From: JAMXLO01 sp963791495
GTDB lineage: Bacteria; Pseudomonadota; Alphaproteobacteria; Acetobacterales; Acetobacteraceae
Direction of reading: 5' to 3'
Length of the DNA stretch: 64,000 nt
Assembly (NCBI GenBank): GCA_963791495.1
Contig: CAWBST010000013.1
Coordinates: 558,001 to 622,000 of the forward strand
Positions 9,136-18,115 of the stretch are shown here, one piece after another (positions within the stretch are counted from its first letter, which is position 1; every line of letters begins with the position of its first letter). A model generated the notes under the pieces. It saw only the letters and a program-made list of their open reading frames with translations. It had not been told where the DNA came from and did no database searches. The translations under genes were made by a program, and so were the position numbers.

Positions 9136-9795
9136 TCAGTCTTGCCTGTCGCGCTTGATGATGACGTGCTTCGGAAAGCCTTCCGCGTCGACCGGCGCCT
9201 TGCCGGTCTGGACGTCGAGCACGCTGACGGGTTCGGCGTGGTACGGCTCGCTGCTGGTGACCAAATGGCGGTATTCGCCACTGGGTAGTCCGGGGAATCC
9301 GAGCAGTTTCCAACCCACTTTGTCGCGGTTGCCGCCGTACAGCGGATCGGCGAAATACCCTTCGTCGGTGTTGCGCCACAGCAGGTCGAAGAAGAATTTC
9401 GATGACAGCGAAGGCAACGCGATCTCGTCCTTCTCCAATTGCTGGAGCAAGCGCAGTTGCCGGTCACCGGGAAGCTGCGCGAAATTTCGGCCGAACGCGG
9501 CCTTGCAGTGCTGGTCGATCTCGCGAATCGCGATGCGGTAGACTTCCTGTGGCGTGAAGCGCGATTGATAGCCCTGCTGCGGGGTGCCCTCCATCCACGG
9601 GCCGCCACGATACATACGGCCGTGCGTGCCCCAGGAGCCGGCCAATTGGCGGTCGATGTAGACGACCACGCCGGCATCCCGCGCCCCGGGGCCCTGCTCA
9701 TCGGTGGGAATCAGATGCTCGACGGCGGCTTCGAGGAAGCGAATCTCGGGCTCCAGCAAATACAGATAGGAAGCCGCGATCGGGTTGTCGTTCAA
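9136..9795 (-). CDS. Gluconate 2-dehydrogenase subunit 3 family protein
   Basis: About 219 residues from the TTG at 9795, chosen because a GAGGAG ribosome binding site sits six bases upstream; a TTG at 9837 gives 233 residues. The helical family pattern is clear: 'FLEAAVEHLIPTDEQGPGA' near the start, 'GVVVYIDRQLAG', then 'FFFDLLWRNTDEGYFADPLYGGNRDKVGW'-type text in the middle (read in segments). These small subunits hold the GMC large subunit and often carry a Tat-type signal. No twin-arginine signal is obvious here, so export may depend on another protein. It directly precedes and is coupled to the GMC gene. Confidence 0.88.
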   Translation of the reverse strand: MNDNPIAASYLYLLEPEIRFLEAAVEHLIPTDEQGPGARDAGVVVYIDRQLAGSWGTHGRMYRGGPWMEGTPQQGYQSRFTPQEVYRIAIREIDQHCKAAFGRNFAQLPGDRQLRLLQQLEKDEIALPSLSSKFFFDLLWRNTDEGYFADPLYGGNRDKVGWKLLGFPGLPSGEYRHLVTSSEPYHAEPVSVLDVQTGKAPVDAEGFPKHVIIKRDRQD

Positions 9796-9854
9796 GGCCG
9801 TCTCCTCAGTGCATCCGTGCTGATCCCTAGTCACCAATAAGCACTGCGCCTCGA

Positions 9855-10829
9855 TCAGCTCAACCCTGCAACCTCCGCGTAGGCCCTCAGCTCCCGCTCG
9901 ACATCGTAACCGCTGGTCCCGAAGATGATGCCGGTGGCGCCCCTGGCCTCGAGCTGGGTCAGACGCTCGCGCAACTCCTGGCGGGTACCCGTAAAGGTCA
10001 TCTGTTTGGCGGCGGACACGTCGACGAGCGGGTCGTGGCCGTTTGAAACGTCGAGGTTATGACCGCGGTGAACAGAGAGGTGGCGAACACTCTCGCCCAC
10101 ACGTTCAACACTCGCCAGCCACGCTTCGCCGTTCGGCAATTCCTTCACGCTTTCCGGATCGGTCGTGTACCTATGGTGATAGGCAAGCGCGATGATCGGC
10201 GTGAGGGCGGTTGAGGCGCGCGGCGAGGTAACGTCTTCGCCATCATCGAGGACCGTGCCGTTGGTTGACACGAGGCAGGTCTCGAACCCTTCGGCCGGAC
10301 CGCCCAGGGAAATCAGGCCGTCGGCAATCTCTTTGGCGAGCGCGCGGGCCTTTGGGCCTTGCCCCGCCATGTAGATTGGCACGTTGATCGGGCGGTCGGG
10401 CAGCCAACCGTCGGAGGCGAGGATCTGGGCAAGACCGCCGTCGATGTCGGCAATGTCGCCGCGCAGCAATGCCTTAACCTGCCCGATATGCGTACGCATG
10501 CTCGCGAGGCTCAACGGCTTCTTCCCCATCCCCGCGCGGCCCGTAAAGCCGGTGCCGAACCCAACCATCAGGCGTCCCGGCGCGATCTGTTCGAGCGTTG
10601 CGATGGCCGAAGCCTGGGCCATCGGATGCCGATAGCTCGGGATCAGCACGGAGGGGCCAAATTTGATGCGGTTCGTCTTTTCGGCGATGCGCGAGAGGGT
10701 GACCCATATGTCGTGGCCGAAGGCGGGAACCTCGGGGCACCAGACCGCTCGATAGCCGAGGTGTTCTGCCAAAAGCGCGTACTCAGCGGTTCGCGGACCA
10801 GGCGGCAGGCGGAAATCATAGGTCAGCAC
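9855..10829 (-). CDS. LLM class flavin-dependent oxidoreductase
   Basis: A 324-residue TIM-barrel bacterial luciferase-like protein. The start is a GTG at 10829 with GGAG upstream. Landmarks are 'AEHLGYRAVWCPEVPAFG', 'RIKFGPSVLIPSYRHP', 'LEQIAPGRLMVGFGTGF' and 'PIYMAGQGPKARALA'. The last corresponds to the flavin-binding 'P.yvaa.gpk' strand. These enzymes use FMN or F420 to oxidise small molecules; the sequence does not show which. It runs in the same direction as the GMC pair but 59 bases upstream of its likely start, so it may head the same transcript. Confidence 0.9.
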   Translation of the reverse strand: MLTYDFRLPPGPRTAEYALLAEHLGYRAVWCPEVPAFGHDIWVTLSRIAEKTNRIKFGPSVLIPSYRHPMAQASAIATLEQIAPGRLMVGFGTGFTGRAGMGKKPLSLASMRTHIGQVKALLRGDIADIDGGLAQILASDGWLPDRPINVPIYMAGQGPKARALAKEIADGLISLGGPAEGFETCLVSTNGTVLDDGEDVTSPRASTALTPIIALAYHHRYTTDPESVKELPNGEAWLASVERVGESVRHLSVHRGHNLDVSNGHDPLVDVSAAKQMTFTGTRQELRERLTQLEARGATGIIFGTSGYDVERELRAYAEVAGLS

Positions 10830-11145
10830 GGGGCGCTCCAGGGATAAGTGTTTTCAACGAAGCATTACGACGTGTGGGGTGGTCATGCCACTGCGCGTTG
10901 AACGCGGCCTGATTCATTGTCGTTTGCCCGGCCATGATACCAGCACTTGAACAGCGGCCGGAGCCAATGACCCAACACGCTGGAAGGGTTGTTAGCACGT
11001 GCTATCCAGTGGGTCGGCCAAACGGCGTCCGCTGCCGCCGCGGTGCAACGTCGCTATTGACGTCCGCTGCAGAGCCCCTGAACAGCCGAGGCTAAGTGAT
11101 GGGCCAGGTAGACAGCGAGGACGCGACCACGCTGTCCGCCCGCGC
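10830..11145. other. Intergenic region with a 12-bp palindrome
   Basis: No gene is supported in this stretch. It contains the perfect palindrome TAGCACGTGCTA at 10993-11004, upstream of the LLM oxidoreductase gene on the minus strand. That is a plausible place for an operator. Confidence 0.4.
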
Positions 11146-11757
11146 TCAACGGGCCTCGGGCGGAGCCGTCGCAGCGATCGATGGCCGCGCAGCCAAGCGG
11201 TCGAACCACTCGCGAAGTCTCGGGTGCCCCTCGCGCCACCGGAAATCCCGAACGCGCGCCTCGAGCCCGAGCGCGCAGATCAATACGATCTGCGCCAGAT
11301 TGAGTCGACCTTGCATCGTGGGACACTCGATTTCCGCTTCCCATAGGTCGATCAACCGCTTCGCGCGATCAGTTTCGTGGCGAAGAATGCCAGGGGATTG
11401 CTCAGTCTCAGGACGTCTGGTCTCGCGCAGCCAGACTGACAGGCCATCCATCAAACTGGTCGCCAGAGCGCCGAGGCGCAGCGCCTCCCACCCCGCATCG
11501 TCCATCGACACATCGAACGCCGGTTTGCCGTCGAGGTGATCCAGATAGCGGCAGATGACCGAGGATTCTTCCAGCCCCACCCCGTCGTCACGCACCAGAT
11601 AGGGAACCCGACCCGACGCGGCGATCCTGTAATACGGGCTATCGGCGGAGCGCGTTTGGGCAACCACAAATTCGACCCGCCCTTCCAACCGCTTTTCGAG
11701 AACAACTATCCTGGCGACCCGCGCATACGGCGAGCCCGGCGTGATGTAGAGTTTCAT
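11146..11757 (-). CDS. Glutathione S-transferase family protein
   Basis: A 203-residue protein with the thioredoxin-fold N-terminal domain 'KLYITPGSPYARVARIV' and the glutathione-binding loop 'GRVPYLVRDDGVGLEESSVICRYLD' (Val-Pro and Glu-Ser landmarks). An all-helical C-terminal domain follows with 'LNLAQIVLICALGL' and 'REWFDRLAARPS'. Length is normal for the family. The start is ATG at 11757, with AGGAG about twelve bases upstream. It conjugates glutathione to electrophiles or acts as an isomerase; the substrate is not evident. Confidence 0.9.
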   Translation of the reverse strand: MKLYITPGSPYARVARIVVLEKRLEGRVEFVVAQTRSADSPYYRIAASGRVPYLVRDDGVGLEESSVICRYLDHLDGKPAFDVSMDDAGWEALRLGALATSLMDGLSVWLRETRRPETEQSPGILRHETDRAKRLIDLWEAEIECPTMQGRLNLAQIVLICALGLEARVRDFRWREGHPRLREWFDRLAARPSIAATAPPEAR

Positions 11758-11828
11758 CGTACGTCGAATTCTCCTGCTGTTCGCCTATCTCCTCGGCAAG
11801 CTTATCACCGAACACGCCAGCAGCGACA

Positions 11829-12174
11829 TCATCTGCTGCGCCTGCTACGCATGGATTGACGGTTGTCTGATCTCCAAGCGTTTGCAATTGAGCGCTGCGG
11901 TCCGGGGTCGTCTATTGCGCCGCGGCGCGTATCGGGATGAAAACGGCGCACTCGGTCGATCGTGCGTTGCTTCAGCTCTTCGGGCTCCTTCCACGGGAAC
12001 ACCGTGATCTCAGCATTGGGCGCCAAAGAGGCGACATCGATCGACGTTTGCAGCGGATGCCCTGGCACGTCATCCGGCAGCATCGGCGTCGGCGTCGGCG
12101 TCGGGCAAGAGCGGAAGACCAGAGCCTGCCTCCTCGTAGCGGATGCAAACGTCGCCTCTTTGATAGATTGGCAT
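11829..12174 (-). pseudogene. Alpha/beta hydrolase pseudogene with a large internal deletion
   Basis: An excellent ribosome binding site (GGAGGA) precedes the ATG at 12174. The first ~23 residues (starting MPIYQRGDV and running to 'GSGLPLL') match the N-terminus of a common alpha/beta hydrolase. After a 6-base microsatellite (GGCGTC units, about 12084-12105) the sequence resumes, in another frame, as the C-terminal ~50 residues of the same family ('LPDDVPGHPLQTS', 'LAPNAEITVFPWKEP', 'RTIDRVRRF'). The middle, including the nucleophile and most of the fold, is missing. No functional enzyme can be made. Confidence 0.7.
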
Positions 12175-12327
12175 GGGAGTTCCTCCTAAGCCTGGCGTGC
12201 ATATCCCGTGGCAGACGGTCCAAGCTCCGTCGTAGATCGAACGCGACAGCAAACCGCTTAGCGGAGCTGCTCCCTCTGCGCGAGTTCGGCCCGATCCGGG
12301 CCGACACTCAACCGTACGGGGCAACCC

Positions 12328-12477
12328 CTACTGAGCTTCGGCTCTGGTAGAAGTGGCCGGCTCCTCGCCGACAATTTGCAGGATGGTCTCGACATCCTTC
12401 GCGCCGTCGTAATTGACCTGCTTGCCGACGTGCGTGACGACACTCCCGGCCGACATCGGCACGGTATCGTCGGGTGA
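12328..12477 (-). pseudogene. Cupin-domain protein remnant (C-terminal tail)
   Basis: On the minus strand the last ~50 codons before the stop read 'VPMSAGSVVTHVGKQVNYDG' followed by 'AKDVETILQIVGEEPATST'. This resembles the C-terminal strands of small cupin proteins that end in G-K-Q-V-H-Y-D-G-A-K. The metal-binding first half of the cupin is absent; upstream sequence is unrelated. I read it as a decayed tail. Recognition is from family memory only. Confidence 0.5.
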
Positions 12478-12581
12478 GGACTTGGTGCCGCTACCACGGC
12501 CGCCGGTCCCCGGTATTGGCCGTAGCGCGTCATTTGTTAACCTGCCGCTCCGAACGACCGAAGGCTGCAAGCGGAGGACGC

Positions 12582-13868
12582 ATGGCACTTGAGATTAAAT
12601 CGATCGCCAGCCTGGTCGGCACACCGATTTCATATGCCTATGCGGTTAAGGCTGGTCCCTGGGTGTTCCTCACCGGACACGAGGCGTTCGACTGGCGAAC
12701 GGGGACAATCGACGCGAGCGTGCGCGGCCCGGCTGGGTTTCCGGCCTACGGCACCCACCACCCGAGCCGCCGCGAGGCGGACTTCGTGCTGCGGCGGATG
12801 ACGGACGTGCTGCGCGAATACGGGACTGACCTGTCGCATGCGATCCGACTAGACCAATATTACCCAAATCCGCGTGCGGTGGCCGCCTATCATCTGTCGC
12901 GGCACGACAATTTCGGCGATTACATCCCGCCGAGCACTTCGGTGGTCATGGAACGCCTGTTCGGCGCTGGCTCGACAATTTCGACCTCGCTGGTTGCGGT
13001 GATGCCGGAGCCTGGCCGTGAAATCCGCAAGGTGTATCCACCTGGCGTTGCCTCGGCGCCAACCTCAGGGTTCGTCCCGGCAGTCGTGTGCGACGAGTTT
13101 GTTTTCGTCGCGGGGCAGATGGCGCATAACCCCGGTACGGGTCTCGACCCGCGCGCGGCGGTACCGGATCACGCGGCTTGGGCCGGCATTCCCATCCGCC
13201 GCCAAACGGAGTTTCTGATTGAGCACAAGCTGAAGCCGGCGCTGGAGGCCGCCGGCTCGGCACTGGCACAATCGATCAAGGCGCAGATCTACCTTGCGGA
13301 TATCGCCGACGCGCCAGATTGCCTCGATGTGTGGAACGAGCATTACGCCGGCATTCCGTGCGCCCTGACGGTGGTGCCGACCAAATCGTTTGCGACAGTG
13401 GGCGGTATTATCGAGATCAATCTGATTGCGCTCGTCAACGACGCGATGCGCACAAAAGAGGTGATTGAGGTCGATTTCCCCGGAATGGCGGCCTGGGGAC
13501 CGCACCTCAAGGTCGGCGAATTCTTGCTGCCGTCTGGTCTGATGGCTGTCGGCAACGACGGTCGCATCATCGGCAGCGATGTGTCGTCCTCCTTCGTCAG
13601 TCTCGCGCACGCGGGCTACATCCAAGCCGCTGCGCTATATGACTATGCGGAAGCGCTGTGCCACGCTGCTGGCACTGCAATGGACCGGCTGCTGCGCGCA
13701 CAATACTTTGTCGCCGACGTCGCCGCGTTTTCAGGGATCGCGACGGCATGGTCATCACGCTATGGAACCCAACCGCACCCGTTTCTCTGCGTCCAGACGC
13801 CATCTCCGATGCCGGCGCCGGGCTGCGCCCTGATTGGCGACTTTTGGATTTCGACGGCGACGCCGTGA
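12582..13868 (+). CDS. RidA (YjgF/YER057c/UK114) family protein with two domains
   Basis: A 428-residue protein read from the ATG at 12582, which has a GGAGGA ribosome binding site. Two RidA-type modules are visible. The first runs to about residue 150 ('GPWVFLTGHEAFDWRTGTID', 'VLREYGTDLSHAIRLDQYY'). The second begins near 'VCDEFVFVAGQMAHNPGTGL' and includes 'QSIKAQIYLADI' and 'PTKSFATVGGIIEINLIAL'. A third, partial repeat-like C-terminus follows. Single RidA proteins hydrolyse reactive enamine/imine intermediates. Multi-domain forms like this are usually found in catabolic operons. The MFS transporter gene begins 16 bases downstream. Confidence 0.85.
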   Translation: MALEIKSIASLVGTPISYAYAVKAGPWVFLTGHEAFDWRTGTIDASVRGPAGFPAYGTHHPSRREADFVLRRMTDVLREYGTDLSHAIRLDQYYPNPRAVAAYHLSRHDNFGDYIPPSTSVVMERLFGAGSTISTSLVAVMPEPGREIRKVYPPGVASAPTSGFVPAVVCDEFVFVAGQMAHNPGTGLDPRAAVPDHAAWAGIPIRRQTEFLIEHKLKPALEAAGSALAQSIKAQIYLADIADAPDCLDVWNEHYAGIPCALTVVPTKSFATVGGIIEINLIALVNDAMRTKEVIEVDFPGMAAWGPHLKVGEFLLPSGLMAVGNDGRIIGSDVSSSFVSLAHAGYIQAAALYDYAEALCHAAGTAMDRLLRAQYFVADVAAFSGIATAWSSRYGTQPHPFLCVQTPSPMPAPGCALIGDFWISTATP

Positions 13869-13884
13869 CCCGCGGCGGTAAAAA

Positions 13885-15183
13885 ATGCCGGGACGCGCAG
13901 GAGACAAAGCCCGCGCCATCGTCGGAGTGGCCGCCTGCATGAATCGTTCCGGCACTCGATCGCTGACTGCGCTGTATGTCGCCGCGCCGTTCAGCATGGG
14001 CTATGTCGATTTCTATACCTTTCTGATGCCACTTTACGCGCTGTCGCTTGGGTTCGACGCCGCCGAAGTGGGCATCCTGGTCGGCGCCCGCTCGATCGTG
14101 GGGATGTTTCTCTCGATCCACATCGGTGTGCTGATGGACCGTTTTGGCACACGCAAGGTCACGCTGTTCTTTGTCTGGACCAGTATGGTTCTGGCGCCGT
14201 TGTTCCCCCTCGTGCCATGGTTCTGGAGCTTGTTGGCCTTGCAACTGGTCAACGGCGCCGCGGTGTCGTTCGCCTGGTCCGGGGCTCAAACACTGATCGC
14301 GCAGTTGGCCATAGGCGAGGCGCGCTATCTCGGGCGGTTTACATTCTTCGCGCGACTCGGTTCGACCACTGCGCCAATGCTCGGCGGCGCGGTGTGGGAT
14401 TTCGGCGGCACCTGGCTGTCCTATATGATCGGCGTCGTATGGGGCGGCGTGCTGATCGTCGCCTTGCTGTGTGCCCCCGAGGCGGAGATCTTCGCCTCGC
14501 CACACCACGAGGGTGCGGTGCGCGCCCGGTTCCGCGCCCGCGATGTCTGGCCCCGGTTTTCCGATTATTGGGCCTCGCTGATGCTGCTCGCCATTCCGGC
14601 GATCGCCCTGTCGCTGGCGATTATGGCGATGCGCAATAGCACCTACAGCATCCAGACATCGGTCTATGTGGTCTATCTCAAGCAGGTGGGGCTGGTAGGC
14701 ACAACAATCGGCCTGCTGTTCTCGGCGGCTGAAATAGCCAGCGGGTTTGGAGCGTTGTTTGCCGGGCGCGCCATGGGCCTCGGCAACGCGCAGCGCACGA
14801 TGCTGAGTGGCACCGCGATCTCGATCTTGCTGATCGCGTTGACGCCGCTACTCGGCGGCATCTTGGCATTGCTGCTGCTGTTTCAGGTGGTGCGGGGATG
14901 GCTTGAAGGCGTGATTCAGCCTTTGGTGTTGTCCGTACAAGCGCGCGCCGCCGGCCGTCATCAGCAGGGCGCTGTCGTCGGTCTGCGCCAAACGGGCCAG
15001 CGGTTCACCTCGATCGTGGTTCCGCCGCTCATGGGCGCTATCGCCGACAGCTCTGGCGTCAGCGAAAGTTTCCTTGTCCTCGGCGCATTCATGCTGCTGC
15101 TTTGCATCCCCATGGCACTGATTATCCGCCGGGTCGGTAGGCGGCACTCTCTTGACGGGCCGCTCGCAGGCGCCACCGATTGA
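13885..15183 (+). CDS. MFS transporter
   Basis: A 432-residue integral membrane protein with about 12 hydrophobic segments. The MFS motif A equivalent is 'GVLMDRFGTRKVTL' between helices 2 and 3. 'GLRQTGQRFTSIVVPPLMGAI' lies in the C-terminal half. The start could also be the ATG at 13939, which gives a more typical N-terminus. It follows the RidA-family gene by 16 bases and is very likely co-transcribed, so it may import the substrate whose imine intermediates that protein handles, or export a product. Confidence 0.87.
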   Translation: MPGRAGDKARAIVGVAACMNRSGTRSLTALYVAAPFSMGYVDFYTFLMPLYALSLGFDAAEVGILVGARSIVGMFLSIHIGVLMDRFGTRKVTLFFVWTSMVLAPLFPLVPWFWSLLALQLVNGAAVSFAWSGAQTLIAQLAIGEARYLGRFTFFARLGSTTAPMLGGAVWDFGGTWLSYMIGVVWGGVLIVALLCAPEAEIFASPHHEGAVRARFRARDVWPRFSDYWASLMLLAIPAIALSLAIMAMRNSTYSIQTSVYVVYLKQVGLVGTTIGLLFSAAEIASGFGALFAGRAMGLGNAQRTMLSGTAISILLIALTPLLGGILALLLLFQVVRGWLEGVIQPLVLSVQARAAGRHQQGAVVGLRQTGQRFTSIVVPPLMGAIADSSGVSESFLVLGAFMLLLCIPMALIIRRVGRRHSLDGPLAGATD

Positions 15184-15554
15184 CCCTTGCCAACGCTAGG
15201 GCCTGCAACCGATCTCTGAAGCGGTATGTCGGGCAACGCCGGAGATGTGCCGTGCCGCGGGTGGTTCGCCCTGACGATACAGCGTCGGTGTTGATGTCCG
15301 CTTTGGAGACCCGAGCAACTGAGGGCAAGGGACCGACGTGGGTCGATAGCAGACGGCCGCGCTTGCAAAAGAGATCAGTGTCAGCAACGAATTCGGGAAC
15401 CATGCATCCAGATAATGTTGCACTCTGGTGTGCAGTGCTCTCGTTCGTTCCTGCCTGGCTGGTTGCCGGATGAAGGTCGCGAGACATTGGTCGGGCTGGC
15501 AATCTGCGATATGTCTAAGCCAAGATCCACGGCTGCAGACGACAACCAAAGGCA
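15184..15554. other. Intergenic region, 371 bases
   Basis: Nothing recognisable on either strand. The open frames present have no ribosome binding site and no family resemblance. The region presumably carries the promoter of the RNase Z-like gene. Confidence 0.4.
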
Positions 15555-16460
15555 ATGTTCGATCTGACTTTCCTGGGCACCTCGGCGAGCGTTCCATCGG
15601 CCGACCGCAATCATCCAGGCCTGCTGGTTTCCACCGGCAATACACGCATTTTGGTAGATTGCGGCGAGGGAACGCAGCGTCAGTTGCTGCGCAACGGTGC
15701 CGGCTTTCGACGCTTGCGGCGGCTGCTCCTTACGCATGGGCATCTCGACCACATACTGGGAATCCCGGGACTTTTGTCCACGATGGGGACACAGCAAAGC
15801 ATGGAAAAGCTGGTCATCAATGGCGGACCACATACACTGCAGGTGGTTGTCCGCATGCTGGCGGGATTATGGGGCGAAGGACAAGCACCGGTTCCGCTCG
15901 AGCTTGTTGCGATGTCGGACGTTGCGGTGATTCAGGAGGACCGCTTCACAATCACGGCTTTTCCTGTGCGCCACCGCGACACGGATAGCTTTGGCTATGT
16001 CTTCAAGAGCCTCACGCGCCGTCATCTCGATCGTGACCGCCTCGCGTTGATGTCCGTGCCTGACGGGCCCATCCGCAAAGAACTGGCGGAGGGGCGGCGC
16101 GTGACGTTACCCGATGGGAGGATTATCGATCCTGCCGACGTTATCGGACCGCCAAAGAGCGGCAATAAGCTCGTCGTCATCGGCGATGCCGGGACCACCG
16201 ACGGGCTTAACGCCGTCGTGGGTGACGCCGATCTTCTTGTAATAGAGGCGACCTTCCTTCAGCGGGATGCTGCAATTGCCCGCAGCTACGGCCATCTGAC
16301 GGCGGCCCAGGCAGCATCGCTCGCGGCCACCAGCAATGTAAAGCGGCTTATTCTCACACATATCTCTGGGCGCTACTCGGCTGAGGCGATCTTGGCTGAA
16401 GCCAAGGCAATTTTCACACCTGTGCAAATCGCCAATGATCTGGAGCATTTCCAGATTTGA
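15555..16460 (+). CDS. Ribonuclease Z-like metallo-beta-lactamase-fold hydrolase
   Basis: A 301-residue protein. The zinc motif H-x-H-x-D-H is 'THGHLDHILGIPGLL' at about residues 60-75. Other RNase Z markers are 'VDCGEGTQRQLLR', 'GYVFK', the 'VVIGDAG' Asp strand, 'ADLLVIEATF' and the C-terminal 'LILTHISGRY'. RNase Z trims tRNA 3' ends. The length and the THISxRY motif favour RNase Z over a generic MBL hydrolase, but the long exosite arm looks shortened, so the exact substrate is uncertain. It is a stand-alone gene. Confidence 0.8.
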   Translation: MFDLTFLGTSASVPSADRNHPGLLVSTGNTRILVDCGEGTQRQLLRNGAGFRRLRRLLLTHGHLDHILGIPGLLSTMGTQQSMEKLVINGGPHTLQVVVRMLAGLWGEGQAPVPLELVAMSDVAVIQEDRFTITAFPVRHRDTDSFGYVFKSLTRRHLDRDRLALMSVPDGPIRKELAEGRRVTLPDGRIIDPADVIGPPKSGNKLVVIGDAGTTDGLNAVVGDADLLVIEATFLQRDAAIARSYGHLTAAQAASLAATSNVKRLILTHISGRYSAEAILAEAKAIFTPVQIANDLEHFQI

Positions 16461-16824
16461 AAGCATCGCAACTGGTTCAGATAGCTGGTACGAGGCTCAA
16501 CAGGAACGTGCGGCGACAAGCAGCAGGAACAAGCCGAAGCTATTTTCCAGTTTTCGCTTCGCGCTTACGCAGTCTCGGCGCATAGAGCACTCGAGTCGCA
16601 TGCGGCCTCTCAGTGGTCAGGATGGGGTTCAGGAAAGCGGACCAGCGGCTTCGGATGTGCAATGCTGAATGGCTGACACTGACCATCGTCAAGGCTACTC
16701 TGGTCGGGATAACTCGTAGGCTGCGCCGCTTCGCCAATGTGCGATAATGGCGTGCGCCGACGCGCCCGTCACCGTTGGTCGGTTGAACCGGCGCGAAAGC
16801 TAGTGTGGGAGGCATTGACGCCAG
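16461..16824. other. Intergenic region, 364 bases
   Basis: No supported gene. Neither strand shows a recognisable protein, a clear hairpin or a strong promoter pair. Confidence 0.4.
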
Positions 16825-17574
16825 ATGAACGCCATCAAAGACTCTATCAAGTCAGGTAGAACCGTCGTCGGGACCGCTGGGGCTCCCAACGTCGACGTGT
16901 CGATCCTGGCCGACGCCGGTTACGACTTCCTGCTGTTCGACACCCAGCACTCCCCCTGGGAGATCAAGCAGCTGCAGCCGCCGATCCAGGCGATGCGCGG
17001 CAAGCAGGCGGCGCCGGTAGTGCGCGTCGCCGCCAACGAGGCGTATCAGATCTGCTTCGCGCTTGACGCCGGGGCGCGCGGCATCATTGTGCCGATGGTC
17101 AACACCCGCGCCGAGGCGGAGGCCGTCGTGCGCGCCTGCCGCTACTATCCCCTTGGCAGCCGCAGCAACGCCGGGGTACGCGGCGAGTGGGGCGAGTTCA
17201 AGAATTACCGCGATTACCTCGATACCGTGAACAACGAGCTCGTGATCGTGCCGATGATCGAGACCAACCAGTCGCTGGAGAATCTCGATGCCATCGCCTC
17301 GGTCCCGGGCGTCGACGTCCTGTTGATCGGCCCCTCCGACCTTTCGATCGAGTTGGGGGTGCCGCTCGACTACGCGTGCGACACCTATCAGCGAGCGCTT
17401 GATAAAATCGCGGCAACCGCCGCGAAGCGCGGCATCACCGCCGGGATGTATTTCATCCCGCCCGGGATGGACCCGAACTTCTTCGTCCAGAAGGGGTTCA
17501 AGTTCTTCACCATGCCGTGGGGCCCCTGGGCGAAGGCCGGGATCCAGAACGGCCTGGCCGGGATCAAGCGCTAA
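16825..17574 (+). CDS. HpcH/HpaI aldolase family protein
   Basis: A 249-residue TIM-barrel class II aldolase. Landmarks are 'LADAGYDFLLFDTQHSPWE' (catalytic His region), 'ALDAGARGIIVPMVNTRAEA', 'VIVPMIETNQSLENLDAI' (metal-binding Glu) and 'VDVLLIGPSDLSIELG' (metal-binding Asp). These enzymes reversibly cleave 4-hydroxy-2-oxo acids to pyruvate or glyoxylate plus an aldehyde. The segment with 'HSPWEIKQLQPPIQAM' is typical of the 2,4-dihydroxyhept-2-ene-1,7-dioate aldolase branch. No other genes of that pathway adjoin it, and mobile-element debris begins shortly after. Confidence 0.9.
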   Translation: MNAIKDSIKSGRTVVGTAGAPNVDVSILADAGYDFLLFDTQHSPWEIKQLQPPIQAMRGKQAAPVVRVAANEAYQICFALDAGARGIIVPMVNTRAEAEAVVRACRYYPLGSRSNAGVRGEWGEFKNYRDYLDTVNNELVIVPMIETNQSLENLDAIASVPGVDVLLIGPSDLSIELGVPLDYACDTYQRALDKIAATAAKRGITAGMYFIPPGMDPNFFVQKGFKFFTMPWGPWAKAGIQNGLAGIKR

Positions 17575-18115
17575 CGACAGTCGATGCGGACGGTCCGGCG
17601 AACGGCTAGATCGTCCAGCGTGCGCCGCTGATCAGTCGTTCCGCCACGCCGACGCGGGATGCGTCATTAGAACCTCAACATCGAGGTCGTGGGCGGCCCG
17701 ATAGTGCAGTCCTCGGGGAAATGGGTAACTCAGGCGGGTCGGACGCGTAAGCCCCCTTGCTCGTGCGGTAGTGCCCTGAAACGGTCGGATGTCATCTGTG
17801 CCTTGTGCCTATCCTGAACGGCTCGCTGCAGACAGGGCTTGCGGCTCTGACGAGATGCGTCCACGAGCGCGGCCAGATCCAGGGCGAGGAAGGATTTTGC
17901 CATGCTCGCACAGTGTGGCGATCAGTGGTGCGGTCATCAGAGTCGGTGCACCGGCCGCGCATCCGACTGGCCAGTGGCAGGAACTCGTCCTGGCGCAGCC
18001 GCAATGGTGTAAGCGAAGCGACACATCCGTCAGAAGGAAACGCGGTGCTGCTCCGAAGAGGCACGAAGTCCTATGCGACCTGCACTGATGTTAGTGTCAT
18101 CAACCACGCTGTCCT
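17575..18115. other. Intergenic region before the transposase debris
   Basis: No gene can be supported in these ~540 bases. It separates the aldolase gene from a graveyard of transposase pieces and is probably decayed sequence of mixed origin. Confidence 0.35.
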
